A program made the position numbers and the translations under genes. A DNA stretch of 64,000 bases from the NCBI GenBank assembly GCA_004555265.1, contig SFIQ01000003.1, positions 124,001 to 188,000 of the forward strand, in the 5' to 3' direction. The stretch's first letter is position 1; each line of letters starts with the position of its first letter. Below the pieces are notes generated by a model that was given only the letters and a program-made list of their open reading frames with translations, was not told the DNA's origin and did no database searches. Positions 8,202-17,068 of this stretch are shown piece by piece. The stretch comes from Ruminococcus sp. GTDB taxonomy: Bacteria > Bacillota > Clostridia > Oscillospirales > Acutalibacteraceae.

Positions 8202-10352
8202 ATGGAAATCACGCAAACCCTTTCGGAAGAATTTAAGTTACAGCCGTGGCAGGTTACGGCGGTGGTCGGGCTGTATGACGAAGGCTGTACCGTCCCGTTT
8301 ATTGCGCGCTACCGCAAAGAGGCGCACGGCGCACTGGACGACCAAACCATTCACAATCTGTTGGAACGGCTTGACTATTTGCGCAATTTTGAAGCGCGAA
8401 AAGCCGAAATCCGTACCGCCATTACGGATTTAGGGCAACTGACCGATGAAATTGAAGCGGCGCTCGAAAATGCGAAAATTCTGTCGGAATTAGAGGATAT
8501 TTACCGCCCGTTTCGCCCGAAACGCCGCACGCGCGCAACGGTTGCCAAAGAAAAAGGCTTGGAGCCCCTTGCGGATATTCTGTTTGCGCAGGAAACAGAC
8601 AGCCAACCGTTTTCTAAGGCGGAAAAATATATTGACGAAGAGAAAGGCGTTGCCACGGCAGACGAGGCATTGCAGGGCGCAATGGATATTTTGGCGGAAC
8701 GCGTGTCGGACAATGCCGATATTCGCCGTCGGCTTCGCAATTTGTATGCGGTGACGGGTCTGATTTCGTCGAAAGCCGCAGAGAAAGACAAAGACAGCGT
8801 ATATACCGCATATTATGATTACAGCGAGGCGGTTTCCAAAATCCCCGACCACCGCATTTTGGCGCTCGACCGCGGCGAAAAAGAGGCATTTTTAAAAGTC
8901 GGCGTCACCATGGACGAGGAAAAAGCGTTACGCGTTTTGGAGAGTGAAACGGTCAAAAATCCGCATTCGCCCTGCGCGCCGATTTTAAAAGCGGTTTGCG
9001 CCGACGCGTATACGCGGCTTTTAGCGCCCTCCATCGCGCGGGAAACAAGAAACGCGCTCACCGAACGCGCCGCGGCAGGCGCGATACGCAATTTCGGGTT
9101 AAATCTGCACGAACTGTTAATGCAGCCGCCCGTCAAAAATAAGGTCACTTTGGGGTTGGACCCCGGCTACCGCACGGGCTGTAAAGCCGCCGTGGTGGAC
9201 GGCACGGGCAAGGTATTGGACACGGGCGTGCTTTATATCACCCATTCCGACGCGCAAAAAACCGCCGCCGCAGAAAAGGTGAAATTTTTTATCAAAAAAT
9301 ACGGCGTGGAAGTCATTTCCATCGGCAACGGCACGGCAAGCAAGGAAACCGAAATTTTCGTCAGCGATTTACTGAAATCCGTCGACGCAAAGGTGTCGTA
9401 TATGGTGGTCAGCGAGGCGGGCGCAAGCGTTTACTCCGCAAGCAAACTCGCCGCAGAGGAATTTCCGCAGTTTGACTTAACGCTGCGCAGTGCCGTCAGC
9501 ATTGCACGGCGACTGCAAGACCCATTGGCGGAACTGGTAAAAATCGAGCCGAAAGCCATAGGTGTCGGGCAATATCAACACGATATGCCGCAAAAGGAAT
9601 TGGCGGCAGAACTCGATTTCGTAGTCGAATCGTGCGTGAACGCCGTGGGTGCGGACTTAAACACCGCCTCTGCGCCGCTGTTACAGCATATTTCGGGTAT
9701 TTCCGCGGCGATTGCAAAAAACATTGTCGCATTCCGCGAGGAAAACGGGCGGTTTGAAAGCCGCGCGCAGTTGAAAAAAGTCCCGAAATTGGGGCCGAAG
9801 GCGTATGAGCAATGCGCGGGCTTTTTGCGCATTTCCGACGGCAAAACCCCCTTGGACGCGACCGCCGTGCACCCCGAAAGTTACGCGGCGGCAAAGGCGT
9901 TACTTTCCGTACTCGGTTTTTCCGAAACAGACATCGGCACGCCTGCACTGTCGTCCCTTTCCGCGCGTGTTTCCGCATTCGGCGAAGAGAAACTGGCACA
10001 GGAAATTGCGGTCGGGTTGCCGACGCTTTCGGATATTATTTCGGAACTGCAAAAACCCGGACGCGACCCGCGCGACGAACTCCCTGCGCCCTTGCTTCGC
10101 ACCGATGTGCTCGAAATGAAAGATTTAAAACCCGATATGGAACTGATCGGCACGGTGCGCAATGTTATTGACTTCGGCGCGTTTGTGGACATCGGCGTGC
10201 ACCAAGACGGACTTGTGCACATTTCGCAGATTTGCGACCGCTTTATCAAACACCCGAGCGAGGTTTTAAAAGTCGGCGAAACCGTCAAAGTGCGCGTACT
10301 TTCGGTCGATGAGAAAAAAGGGCGCATCAGCCTGACGATGAAACAAGTATGA
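8202..10352 (+). CDS. tex: Tex family RNA-binding transcription accessory protein
   Basis: The 716-residue protein has the full Tex order: an N-terminal helical region with VPFIARYRKE (about 25-40), a YqgF/RNase H-like domain beginning LGLDPGYRTGCKAAVVD near 315, helix-hairpin-helix repeats around ISGISAAIAKNIV (480-560), and a C-terminal S1 domain (about 640-715) with GAFVDIGVHQDGLVHIS. Tex binds nucleic acid and affects transcription in several bacteria. An AGGAG site stands before the ATG, 17 bases after the alpha-galactosidase stop, so the two may be co-transcribed. Confidence 0.95.
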   Translation: MEITQTLSEEFKLQPWQVTAVVGLYDEGCTVPFIARYRKEAHGALDDQTIHNLLERLDYLRNFEARKAEIRTAITDLGQLTDEIEAALENAKILSELEDIYRPFRPKRRTRATVAKEKGLEPLADILFAQETDSQPFSKAEKYIDEEKGVATADEALQGAMDILAERVSDNADIRRRLRNLYAVTGLISSKAAEKDKDSVYTAYYDYSEAVSKIPDHRILALDRGEKEAFLKVGVTMDEEKALRVLESETVKNPHSPCAPILKAVCADAYTRLLAPSIARETRNALTERAAAGAIRNFGLNLHELLMQPPVKNKVTLGLDPGYRTGCKAAVVDGTGKVLDTGVLYITHSDAQKTAAAEKVKFFIKKYGVEVISIGNGTASKETEIFVSDLLKSVDAKVSYMVVSEAGASVYSASKLAAEEFPQFDLTLRSAVSIARRLQDPLAELVKIEPKAIGVGQYQHDMPQKELAAELDFVVESCVNAVGADLNTASAPLLQHISGISAAIAKNIVAFREENGRFESRAQLKKVPKLGPKAYEQCAGFLRISDGKTPLDATAVHPESYAAAKALLSVLGFSETDIGTPALSSLSARVSAFGEEKLAQEIAVGLPTLSDIISELQKPGRDPRDELPAPLLRTDVLEMKDLKPDMELIGTVRNVIDFGAFVDIGVHQDGLVHISQICDRFIKHPSEVLKVGETVKVRVLSVDEKKGRISLTMKQV

Positions 10353-10363
10353 AAGCGAATTTC

Positions 10364-10392
10364 TATTCACCGAAAAGTGAATAAGTATTCAC
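10364..10392 (+). promoter_or_regulatory. Palindrome plus direct repeat, possible operator
   Basis: TATTCAC (10364-10370) and GTGAATA (10377-10383) form a 7-bp inverted repeat with a 6-base spacer. TATTCACCGAAAA then recurs as a direct repeat, starting 22 bases after the first copy at 10386. It lies about 75 bases upstream of the strong promoter of the dat-pxp-alr operon. No U-tract follows directly, so a regulator site is as likely as a terminator for tex. Confidence 0.5.
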
Positions 10393-10465
10393 CGAAAACG
10401 CCGTAAAATCAAGGTTTTTTCGGCAAAAAAATACACAAATTCTGCCTTTTTTACATATTTTTAGG

Positions 10466-10494
10466 TTGACACTTTTTTTTCGGAATACTATAAT
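10466..10494 (+). promoter_or_regulatory. Perfect sigma-A consensus promoter
   Basis: TTGACA (10466-10471), a 17-base spacer, TATAAT (10489-10494). It drives the gene at 10603 and probably the operon through alr. About 100 bases of leader follow. Confidence 0.92.
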
Positions 10495-10602
10495 AAAAAG
10501 CGATTTGAAGTTAGGCTGTATTTTATTTCTGTGCAACGGCGGGCAAAAATGAAAACGGCTTAGCTTTTTATTTTGGAATTTTATTTTTGGAGGCTATCTC
10601 TT

Positions 10603-11445
10603 ATGGAAAATATCGGCTATTACAACGGCAAAACAGGGTTGATTGAAGAAATGACCATCCCCATGGGCGACCGCAGCGTCTACTTCGGCGACGGCGTGTA
10701 TGACGCGACCTATTCCGTCAACCACATCATTTTTGCGATTGAGGACCATTTAGACCGCTTTTACAACAGCTGCCGTCTTTTGGAAATCCCCGCCCCGATG
10801 GAGCGCGAAGAATTAAAAAAGACGCTGTACGATTGCGTAAAGCAGGTGGACGACCCCGACCAATTCGTCTATTGGCAGTGCACCCGCGGCACAGGGATTC
10901 GCAACCACATTTTCCCCGAGGGCAAAAGCAATCTGCTTATTTACTGCCTGCCCTGCCCAATGAAGGATTTGAGCCAGCGCTATAAACTGATTTCAATGGA
11001 GGACACGCGTTTTTACCACTGCAATGTAAAAACCTTAAACCTCATTCCGAGCGTGCTGGCAAGCCAGCGTGCCAAAGAGGCGGGCTGTCAGGAAACCGTA
11101 TTCCACCGCGGCGATTTGGTTACGGAATGTGCACACTCCAATGTTTCGATTATCAAAGACGGCAAATTCATCACCCATCAACTTGATAACCTCGTGTTAC
11201 CGGGCATTACCCGCAAACACTTAATTGAAATCTGCAAAGAAAAGGGCATTCCCGTGGAAGAGCGCGACTACACCATGGACGATTTGCGCGCGGCGGACGA
11301 AATTATTGTTTCGTCCTCGGGGGCACTTTGTATGCCCGCCTGCGAATTAGACGGCAAGCCCGTCGGCGGCAAGGCGCCCGAAATCATCAAGATTTTGCAG
11401 GACGCATATCTTGAACGCTTACATAAAGAAACCGCTGTAAAATAA
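10603..11445 (+). CDS. dat: D-amino-acid aminotransferase (class IV PLP fold)
   Basis: The 280-residue enzyme is a fold-type IV aminotransferase. It shows GDGVYDATY (about 30), RGTGIRNHIFP (about 95-105), which is typical of D-amino-acid transaminases rather than branched-chain enzymes, the lysine region VKTLNLIPSVLA (about 145) and ECAHSNVSI. The expected reaction is D-alanine + 2-oxoglutarate to pyruvate + D-glutamate. GGAGG stands nine bases before ATG 10603; the in-frame start 30 bases earlier has no site. It opens an operon with 5-oxoprolinase genes and alanine racemase, which fits a role in making or draining D-glutamate. Exact substrate range is inferred. Confidence 0.85.
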   Translation: MENIGYYNGKTGLIEEMTIPMGDRSVYFGDGVYDATYSVNHIIFAIEDHLDRFYNSCRLLEIPAPMEREELKKTLYDCVKQVDDPDQFVYWQCTRGTGIRNHIFPEGKSNLLIYCLPCPMKDLSQRYKLISMEDTRFYHCNVKTLNLIPSVLASQRAKEAGCQETVFHRGDLVTECAHSNVSIIKDGKFITHQLDNLVLPGITRKHLIEICKEKGIPVEERDYTMDDLRAADEIIVSSSGALCMPACELDGKPVGGKAPEIIKILQDAYLERLHKETAVK

Positions 11446-11469
11446 CAGCCTTACGGGAGGGAAACCGCT

Positions 11470-12540
11470 ATGACGCAAAAGGAACTGACCGATTTGAACA
11501 TCGGCGAAAATTTGGACGCACTTGCGAATTTAGACCCGCGCGGCTACGGCGTTTGCCGTATTTTGTATGCGGGGGCGCGCGAATACACGGGCGAGCCGAT
11601 GACCATGCACGCCGCAAAGTTATTGTGTAACACCTTAAAAGAAGGCGACCTTGTCTATTTGATGACGGGATTTGTACTGCTCGACAACAAAGCCGCCGAA
11701 ACCGACGGCATTGTCAGCACAATGCTGCTTGCGCGCGCTTTGGTTTTGGCGTTCAATGTCAAGCCCGTTGTGATTTGTCAGGAAGAAAATTTAGAAGCGG
11801 TCAAAAACATTGCCCGCGTCATCGGTCTGCATTTGTATTTCACAATGGAAGACTTAAAGGCGAATCCCGTGTCTATGGCGGTTGTCCCCTTTACAAAAGA
11901 CAAATCCAAAGCCGAGGCGCTGGCAAACGCCCTGCTTGAAAAGGGCTTCCCCGCGGCGGTGATTGCCAACGAATTCCCCGGTGAAAACCGTGTCGGCGAA
12001 TTTCACAATGCGGTCGGCAAATGCACCACGCCGTTGGAAGCCAAGGCGGACATTTTATTTGAAAAATTACAGCAGGCGGGCGTGTTGAACATCGCCATCG
12101 GTGACCTCGGCAATGAACTCGGTATGGGCGCGATTGTTGAACATTTGGACAAATATGTGCCCGGCTGTGCAAAAGGCACCTGCGTTTGCGGTTGCGGCGG
12201 CGGCATCGCCACACGTGTCGCGGCGGACAACATCATCACCGCCACGGTATCGGACTGGGGCTGTTACGGCATGATTGCCGCTATTGCCTATCTTTTGGGT
12301 GATATGGACATTATGCACGATGCAGAACTTGAAAAAGCAGTGCTGACCACTGCGGCAAAAAGCGGGATGGTCGATATGTACGGTTGGACAATTCCTGCCA
12401 TTGACGGGTTTGATTTACAAACCAACATGACGATTGTCACGCTGATGCGCGAGTGCATCAAATACGCGCCGAAGCTCGAAACCAAATGCAAAAACTGGTT
12501 TGACCGCACCTTGGCACTCGGCTTTTTTGACGGGCAGTAA
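11470..12540 (+). CDS. DUF4392 protein, D-glutamate cyclase C-terminal-domain homologue
   Basis: The 356-residue protein matches the DUF4392 family, with LVYLMTGF near 60, AIGDLGNELGMG near 205 and a cysteine/glycine stretch TCVCGCGGGIATR near 240. In animal D-glutamate cyclase (DGLUCY) a DUF4392 domain is fused after a DUF1445 domain; here the DUF1445 protein is encoded separately at 14245. D-glutamate cyclase converts D-glutamate to 5-oxo-D-proline and water. GGAGG precedes the ATG and the gap to dat is 24 bases. The assignment as one half of a two-protein cyclase is inference from domain identity and operon context. Confidence 0.75.
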   Translation: MTQKELTDLNIGENLDALANLDPRGYGVCRILYAGAREYTGEPMTMHAAKLLCNTLKEGDLVYLMTGFVLLDNKAAETDGIVSTMLLARALVLAFNVKPVVICQEENLEAVKNIARVIGLHLYFTMEDLKANPVSMAVVPFTKDKSKAEALANALLEKGFPAAVIANEFPGENRVGEFHNAVGKCTTPLEAKADILFEKLQQAGVLNIAIGDLGNELGMGAIVEHLDKYVPGCAKGTCVCGCGGGIATRVAADNIITATVSDWGCYGMIAAIAYLLGDMDIMHDAELEKAVLTTAAKSGMVDMYGWTIPAIDGFDLQTNMTIVTLMRECIKYAPKLETKCKNWFDRTLALGFFDGQ

Positions 12541-12566
12541 TCTGCCCTGCTTTACGAGGTATTTTT

Positions 12567-13298
12567 ATGCAAGAGCCTTTGATTTTACACGCAGGCGACA
12601 GCGCGCTTGTGGTGGAATTCGGGCGGGAAATTGCGGAAGACATTAACGCCCGCGTGCACGCGTTGGACGATGCCGTGCGGCAAAAGCATATCATCGGCGT
12701 CACCGAAACCGTGCCGACCTTTCGCTCGTTAACCGTGTTTTATGACCCGTCCGTGCTTTCGGGAGAACGGCTGCAAAGAAAACTGTTAAAACTCTGCAAG
12801 GGGATTTCGGTTTCTGCCGATACCGCCAAAAAAATTGTCGAAGTGCCCGTACTGTACGGCGGCAGTTACGGCGAGGATTTACAAGATGTTGCCGCGCACG
12901 CAGGGCTTACCGAAGACGAGGTCATCAAAATCCATACCGCCACCGATTACCGCATTTTTATGCTCGGCTTTTTGCCGGGCTTTGTGTATTTGGGGGGTAT
13001 GGACAAACGCATCGCCTGCCCGCGTCTTGAAACACCGCGCACCAAAATCCACGCGGGCGCAGTCGGCATCGGCGGCGAGCAAACGGGGATTTATCCGCTT
13101 GCCTCCCCCGGCGGCTGGCGGCTGATCGGTACAACGCCCGTGCGCCCCTATGACAATACCCGCACCCCGCCCGTACTGTTTTCGGCGGGCGAATATATTC
13201 GTTTTGTATCGGTCACGGAAGACGAATACCGCGAAATCGAACAGCAGGTGCAAAACGGCACCTATGTCTGTAAAGTAACGGGAGGTGCCGAAAAATGA
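12567..13298 (+). CDS. pxpB: 5-oxoprolinase subunit PxpB (KipI family)
   Basis: The 243-residue protein has the KipI/allophanate hydrolase subunit 1 fold, with DSALVVEFG at the start, the conserved IMLGFLPGFVYLGGMD near 125 and PRTKIHAGAVGIGGEQTGIYP near 155. With PxpA and PxpC it forms the ATP-dependent enzyme that opens 5-oxoproline to glutamate. Its stop overlaps the next ATG (ATGA), a sign of tight translational coupling with pxpC. Confidence 0.93.
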   Translation: MQEPLILHAGDSALVVEFGREIAEDINARVHALDDAVRQKHIIGVTETVPTFRSLTVFYDPSVLSGERLQRKLLKLCKGISVSADTAKKIVEVPVLYGGSYGEDLQDVAAHAGLTEDEVIKIHTATDYRIFMLGFLPGFVYLGGMDKRIACPRLETPRTKIHAGAVGIGGEQTGIYPLASPGGWRLIGTTPVRPYDNTRTPPVLFSAGEYIRFVSVTEDEYREIEQQVQNGTYVCKVTGGAEK

Positions 13299-14248
13299 GC
13301 ATTCGCGTCGTAAAACCCGGGGTGCTGACCACCGTGCAGGACGGCGGTAGAACGGGCTTTCAGGCAAAAGGCTTTAATGTTTCGGGCGTGATGGACCGCC
13401 GTGCCTACCGTTTGGGGAACTTCCTTGTGGGCAACTACACCGACGAGGCGGTTTTGGAAATGTCGATGTTCGGCGGAAGCTTTACCTTTTTAGAGTCCAA
13501 TTATATTGCAATTACGGGCGCAGATATGGGCGCAACAATCGAGGGCGTGCCCGCGCCGATGTATGAAACCATTTTCGTGCGCGAGGGCGATACGCTTTCG
13601 TTCGGGGCGGCAAAGGACGGTATGTATACCTACATTGCCTTTGCCGGCGGATTAGATATACCGCAGGTGCTCGGCAGCCGCTCCACCAATCTCAAATGCG
13701 CACTCGGCGGCTTCCATGGGCGTAAACTCAAAGCAGGCGACATTTTGCCGTTTCGCAAGCCGCTGGACGATTTGGGCGATTTGCGCGTACACCGCCTGCC
13801 GGAAGAACGCTATGACAGCAACGCGCCCATACGCGTGGTGTTGGGGCCGCAGGACGATTATTTTACCGAACAGGGCATACGCACCTTTTTATCCGCCCCC
13901 TACCGCGTCACCGAACAGACCGACCGTATGGGCTGTAAATTGGACGGCGAAACAATCGAGTATAAAGATAAGGTGGATATTATTTCGGACGGCATTGTGT
14001 TCGGCAGTGTGCAAGTCCCGCCGAAGGGTACGCCGATTGTGATGCTTGCTGACCGCCAAACCACGGGCGGCTACGCAAAAATTGCCACGGTGATTACGGT
14101 GGATTTGCCGCGCTTGGTGCAAAAAAAGCCCGGCGACACGGTGTATTTCGAGGCAATTTCGGCAAAAGAAGCCGAAAAGCTTTTAAAACAGGAGCAACAG
14201 CAGTTTGAAACCTTATTATTACATTACGGAGAGGACTTAATCGGATGA
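13295..14248 (+). CDS. pxpC: 5-oxoprolinase subunit PxpC (KipA family)
   Basis: A 317-residue protein of the biotin-dependent carboxyltransferase-like/KipA family. It begins IRVVKPGVLTTVQDGGR, continues with VSGVMDRRAYRLGN, and has an ATLITVDLPRL-type C-terminal segment (here ATVITVDLPRL). It starts inside the pxpB stop (ATGA) and ends in an ATGA overlap with the DUF1445 gene, so pxpB-pxpC-DUF1445 are translated as a block. It is the partner of PxpB in 5-oxoproline hydrolysis. Confidence 0.93.
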   Translation: MSIRVVKPGVLTTVQDGGRTGFQAKGFNVSGVMDRRAYRLGNFLVGNYTDEAVLEMSMFGGSFTFLESNYIAITGADMGATIEGVPAPMYETIFVREGDTLSFGAAKDGMYTYIAFAGGLDIPQVLGSRSTNLKCALGGFHGRKLKAGDILPFRKPLDDLGDLRVHRLPEERYDSNAPIRVVLGPQDDYFTEQGIRTFLSAPYRVTEQTDRMGCKLDGETIEYKDKVDIISDGIVFGSVQVPPKGTPIVMLADRQTTGGYAKIATVITVDLPRLVQKKPGDTVYFEAISAKEAEKLLKQEQQQFETLLLHYGEDLIG

Positions 14249-15033
14249 ATATTTACGAACATACTTCCCCCTACGAGGTACGGCAAAAAATTCGCACGGG
14301 CGAAATTACGGGGCAAACCTCGGGTATGTGTTTAGGCTACGCGCAGGCAAACCTTGCCGTACTCCCAAAAGCGTTGGCATATGACTTTTTGCTGTTTGCC
14401 CAGCGCAACCCCAAGCCCTGCCCGATTTTAGAGGTGTCGGATGTGGGCAGTCCGTATTTAAAGAAAATTGCCAAGGACTGCAATATTGCGTCGGATATTC
14501 CGAAATACCGCATTTATGAGCACGGCGAACTTGTCGGCGAATACGAAAATGTCGAGAAATTTTGGCGCGACGATTTGGTGGCGTTTTTAATCGGCTGTTC
14601 CTTTTCGTTTGAGGCGGAACTGTTGGAGTCGGGCGTTTCGGTACGCCACATTGAAGAGGGCAAAAATGTACCGATGTATTTGACCGATATTCCGTGCGAG
14701 CCGGCAGGCGTATTTTCGGGCAATATGGTGGTCAGTATGCGGCCGCTCCCCTATGACCAGATTGTGAAATCGGTCAACATCACCGCGTCGATGCCGCGCG
14801 TACACGGCACGCCCGTGCACATCGGCGACCCCGCAGCAATCGGGATAAAAGACATCAACAAACCCGATTTTGGCGAGGCGGTCACCATAAACCCCGGTGA
14901 AACCCCCGTGTTTTGGGCGTGCGGCGTTACCCCGCAATCGATTGTGATGCACTCCAAACCCGAATTCTGCATCACCCACGCGCCGGGGCATATGCTGATT
15001 ACCGATGTGAAAAATGCAGATTTGAAGTTCTGA
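14245..15033 (+). CDS. DUF1445 protein (YcsI-like), D-glutamate cyclase N-terminal-domain homologue
   Basis: The 262-residue protein fits the DUF1445/putative hydro-lyase family: TGQTSGMCLGYAQANL near 25, FLLFAQRNPKPCP near 50, DIPKYRIYEHGE near 85 and the C-terminal VFWACGVTPQ and THAPGHMLITD. Bacillus YcsI, in the kip/pxp locus, is the same family. In animal D-glutamate cyclase this domain precedes DUF4392. Embedded between pxpC (4-base overlap) and pxpA (14 bases), it is probably the second part of a cyclase with the product at 11470; physical association is inference. Confidence 0.85.
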   Translation: MNIYEHTSPYEVRQKIRTGEITGQTSGMCLGYAQANLAVLPKALAYDFLLFAQRNPKPCPILEVSDVGSPYLKKIAKDCNIASDIPKYRIYEHGELVGEYENVEKFWRDDLVAFLIGCSFSFEAELLESGVSVRHIEEGKNVPMYLTDIPCEPAGVFSGNMVVSMRPLPYDQIVKSVNITASMPRVHGTPVHIGDPAAIGIKDINKPDFGEAVTINPGETPVFWACGVTPQSIVMHSKPEFCITHAPGHMLITDVKNADLKF

Positions 15034-15047
15034 AAGGGGTGCTTTCC

Positions 15048-15815
15048 TTGTTAAAAGTGGATTTAAACTGCGATATGGGCGAAAGTTTCGGTGCTTACAC
15101 GCTGGGGCTCGATCACGAAGTCGCCAAATATATTTCCTCTGCGAATGTGGCGTGCGGCTTTCACGCCTCCGACCCTGTGGTGATGGAAAAAACCGTTTCG
15201 ATTTTAAAAGAAAACGGCGTTGCGGCGGGTGCGCACCCGGGCTTTCCCGATTTAATGGGATTCGGGCGGCGCAATCTAAACGCCAGTCCTGCCGAGGCAA
15301 AGGCGTATGTGCAATACCAAATCGGCGCGCTATGGGCATTTTGTAAGGCAAGGGATATACCTTTACAGCATGTAAAGCCGCACGGTGCTCTCTACAATAT
15401 GGCAGGCAAAGATTACGCACTTTCCCGCGCGATTTGCGAGGGCATTGCCGAGGTGGATGACCGCCTGATTTTGCTCGGACTTTCGGGCAGTCAAATGCGC
15501 AAAGCCGCCGCAGATGTCGGCTTACGCTTTGCAAAAGAGGTCTTTGCCGACCGCGCCTATGAGGCGGACGGCTCGTTGGTCGCGCGCACCAAGGCAGGCG
15601 CGATGATTACCGACGAGGACGAGGCGATCGCGCGCGTCATCGGCATGGTAAAGCATGGCAAGGTAAAAGCCTTGACAGGTGAAGAAATCGAAATTGAAGC
15701 AAATTCTGTTTGCGTGCACGGCGACGGCGAAAAAGCGCTTGCATTCGTTCAAAAAATCCGTGCGGCGTTGCTTTCGGAAAACATTGAAATCGCGCCGCTT
15801 GCGCAAATTGTATGA
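15048..15815 (+). CDS. pxpA: 5-oxoprolinase subunit PxpA (LamB/YcsF family)
   Basis: A 255-residue LamB/YcsF protein with the diagnostic start LKVDLNCDMGESFG, NVACGFHASDP near 40, GAHPGFPDL near 65, HVKPHGALYN near 110 and EVFADRAYEADGSLV near 165. The start is taken as TTG 15048, eight bases after AAAGGGG; a longer open frame upstream runs inside the DUF1445 gene and lacks the family alignment. It supplies the catalytic histidine-rich subunit of the PxpABC 5-oxoprolinase. Confidence 0.93.
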   Translation: MLKVDLNCDMGESFGAYTLGLDHEVAKYISSANVACGFHASDPVVMEKTVSILKENGVAAGAHPGFPDLMGFGRRNLNASPAEAKAYVQYQIGALWAFCKARDIPLQHVKPHGALYNMAGKDYALSRAICEGIAEVDDRLILLGLSGSQMRKAAADVGLRFAKEVFADRAYEADGSLVARTKAGAMITDEDEAIARVIGMVKHGKVKALTGEEIEIEANSVCVHGDGEKALAFVQKIRAALLSENIEIAPLAQIV

Positions 15816-15838
15816 TTTTAAATAAAGAAGGTTTTTGT

Positions 15839-17005
15839 ATGCAACTCCCCGCTCGTGTCTATGCCGAAATCAATTTAGACGCGATTTGTCAAAATGTGCA
15901 AAACGCGATGGACAAAGTCGGCAAAGATACCAAAATGATGGCAATTATCAAAACCGATGCGTACGGGCACGGCGCTGTGCCCGTGGCAAAGGCATTAAAG
16001 GAAATCGGCACTTACGCATTCGGCGTCGCCACCGTTGAAGAAGCGGTACAGTTGCGCCGCGCCGGGATAGAAAACCCCATTTTGATTTTGGGCTATGTGT
16101 TTCCCGCCGATTACGAATTGCTGATTGAAAACGACATTATGCACGCGGTATTCCAGTACGAAACCGCGAAAGCGCTGTCCGAACAGGCGGCTTCGCTTTC
16201 CAAAACGGTCAAAATCCATATCAAACTTGATACGGGTATGGGCAGAATCGGTATGCAACCGACCGAAGAAAGCCTTGCGGAAATTGAAAAAATCGCCGCG
16301 TTGCCAAATATCGAAATCGACGGCATTTTCACGCATTTTGCATGCGCAGACGAGGCAGACAAAACCTCGTGCAACCGCCAAAAGGAAAAATATTTGGATT
16401 TTGTGCAAAAACTCGATGCGTGCGGCATACACATTCCGATAAAGCATATGTGCAACAGCGCGGGCATCATTGAATTTTCCGACAACTTTTTAAATATGAC
16501 CCGCAGTGGCATTATGACCTACGGGCTGTACCCTTCCGAAGAAGTCAACAAGGCAAATTTGGAGTTGCACCCCGCTTTACAATTAAAAAGCCATGTGGCG
16601 TTTGTGAAAACCGTCGGTAAGGGCTTTACCGTCAGTTACGGCTCGACATATACAACGGACAAAGAAAATACCGTCATTGCCACCGTGCCCGTCGGCTACG
16701 GCGACGGGTACCCGCGCGCGCTGTCCAATAAGGGTAAGGTTTTAATTCACGGGCAATATGCACCGATTGTCGGCAGAGTGTGTATGGACCAATTTATGGT
16801 CGATGTGACCGATATTCCGAATGTCCAACAGGGCGACGAGGTCACCTTGGTCGGCACGGACGGTGACAAGCGCATTTCCGTGGAGGAGGTCGCCGACAAC
16901 GCATACAGTTTCAACTATGAATTTTGCTGCGGCATCAACAAACGCGTGCCGCGCGTCTATATCCGAAACGGCGCAGTGCAGGAAATCAAAGAATTCTTAA
17001 TTTGA
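15839..17005 (+). CDS. alr: Alanine racemase
   Basis: The 388-residue protein is a fold-type III PLP racemase. The cofactor lysine is in AIIKTDAYGHG (Lys38), the substrate region includes KLDTGMGRIG, and the C-terminal catalytic tyrosine lies in SYGSTYT, followed by PVGYGDGYPR and GRVCMDQFMVDVTD. It interconverts L- and D-alanine for cell-wall synthesis. ATG 15839 has GAAGG seven bases upstream; an earlier ATG at 15812 overlaps the pxpA stop (ATGA) and is also possible. Its place at the end of the D-glutamate operon links D-alanine to the Dat reaction. Confidence 0.93.
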   Translation: MQLPARVYAEINLDAICQNVQNAMDKVGKDTKMMAIIKTDAYGHGAVPVAKALKEIGTYAFGVATVEEAVQLRRAGIENPILILGYVFPADYELLIENDIMHAVFQYETAKALSEQAASLSKTVKIHIKLDTGMGRIGMQPTEESLAEIEKIAALPNIEIDGIFTHFACADEADKTSCNRQKEKYLDFVQKLDACGIHIPIKHMCNSAGIIEFSDNFLNMTRSGIMTYGLYPSEEVNKANLELHPALQLKSHVAFVKTVGKGFTVSYGSTYTTDKENTVIATVPVGYGDGYPRALSNKGKVLIHGQYAPIVGRVCMDQFMVDVTDIPNVQQGDEVTLVGTDGDKRISVEEVADNAYSFNYEFCCGINKRVPRVYIRNGAVQEIKEFLI

Positions 17006-17030
17006 CAACGACACCGTTTTTCGCTACAAT
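17002..17030 (+). promoter_or_regulatory. Sigma-A promoter of the DUF4364 gene
   Basis: TTGACA (17002-17007), 17 bases, TACAAT (17025-17030). The -35 box overlaps the alr stop codon, so this gene has its own start just after the operon. Confidence 0.88.
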
Positions 17031-17068
17031 ACAGAGTAGGTAATACAGATGAAAACGGAGTTTGGAAA

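Noticed and set aside
14587..15534. A 315-codon open frame opposite DUF1445 and pxpA
   Set aside because: Basic, low-complexity antisense product spanning two real genes and their junction.
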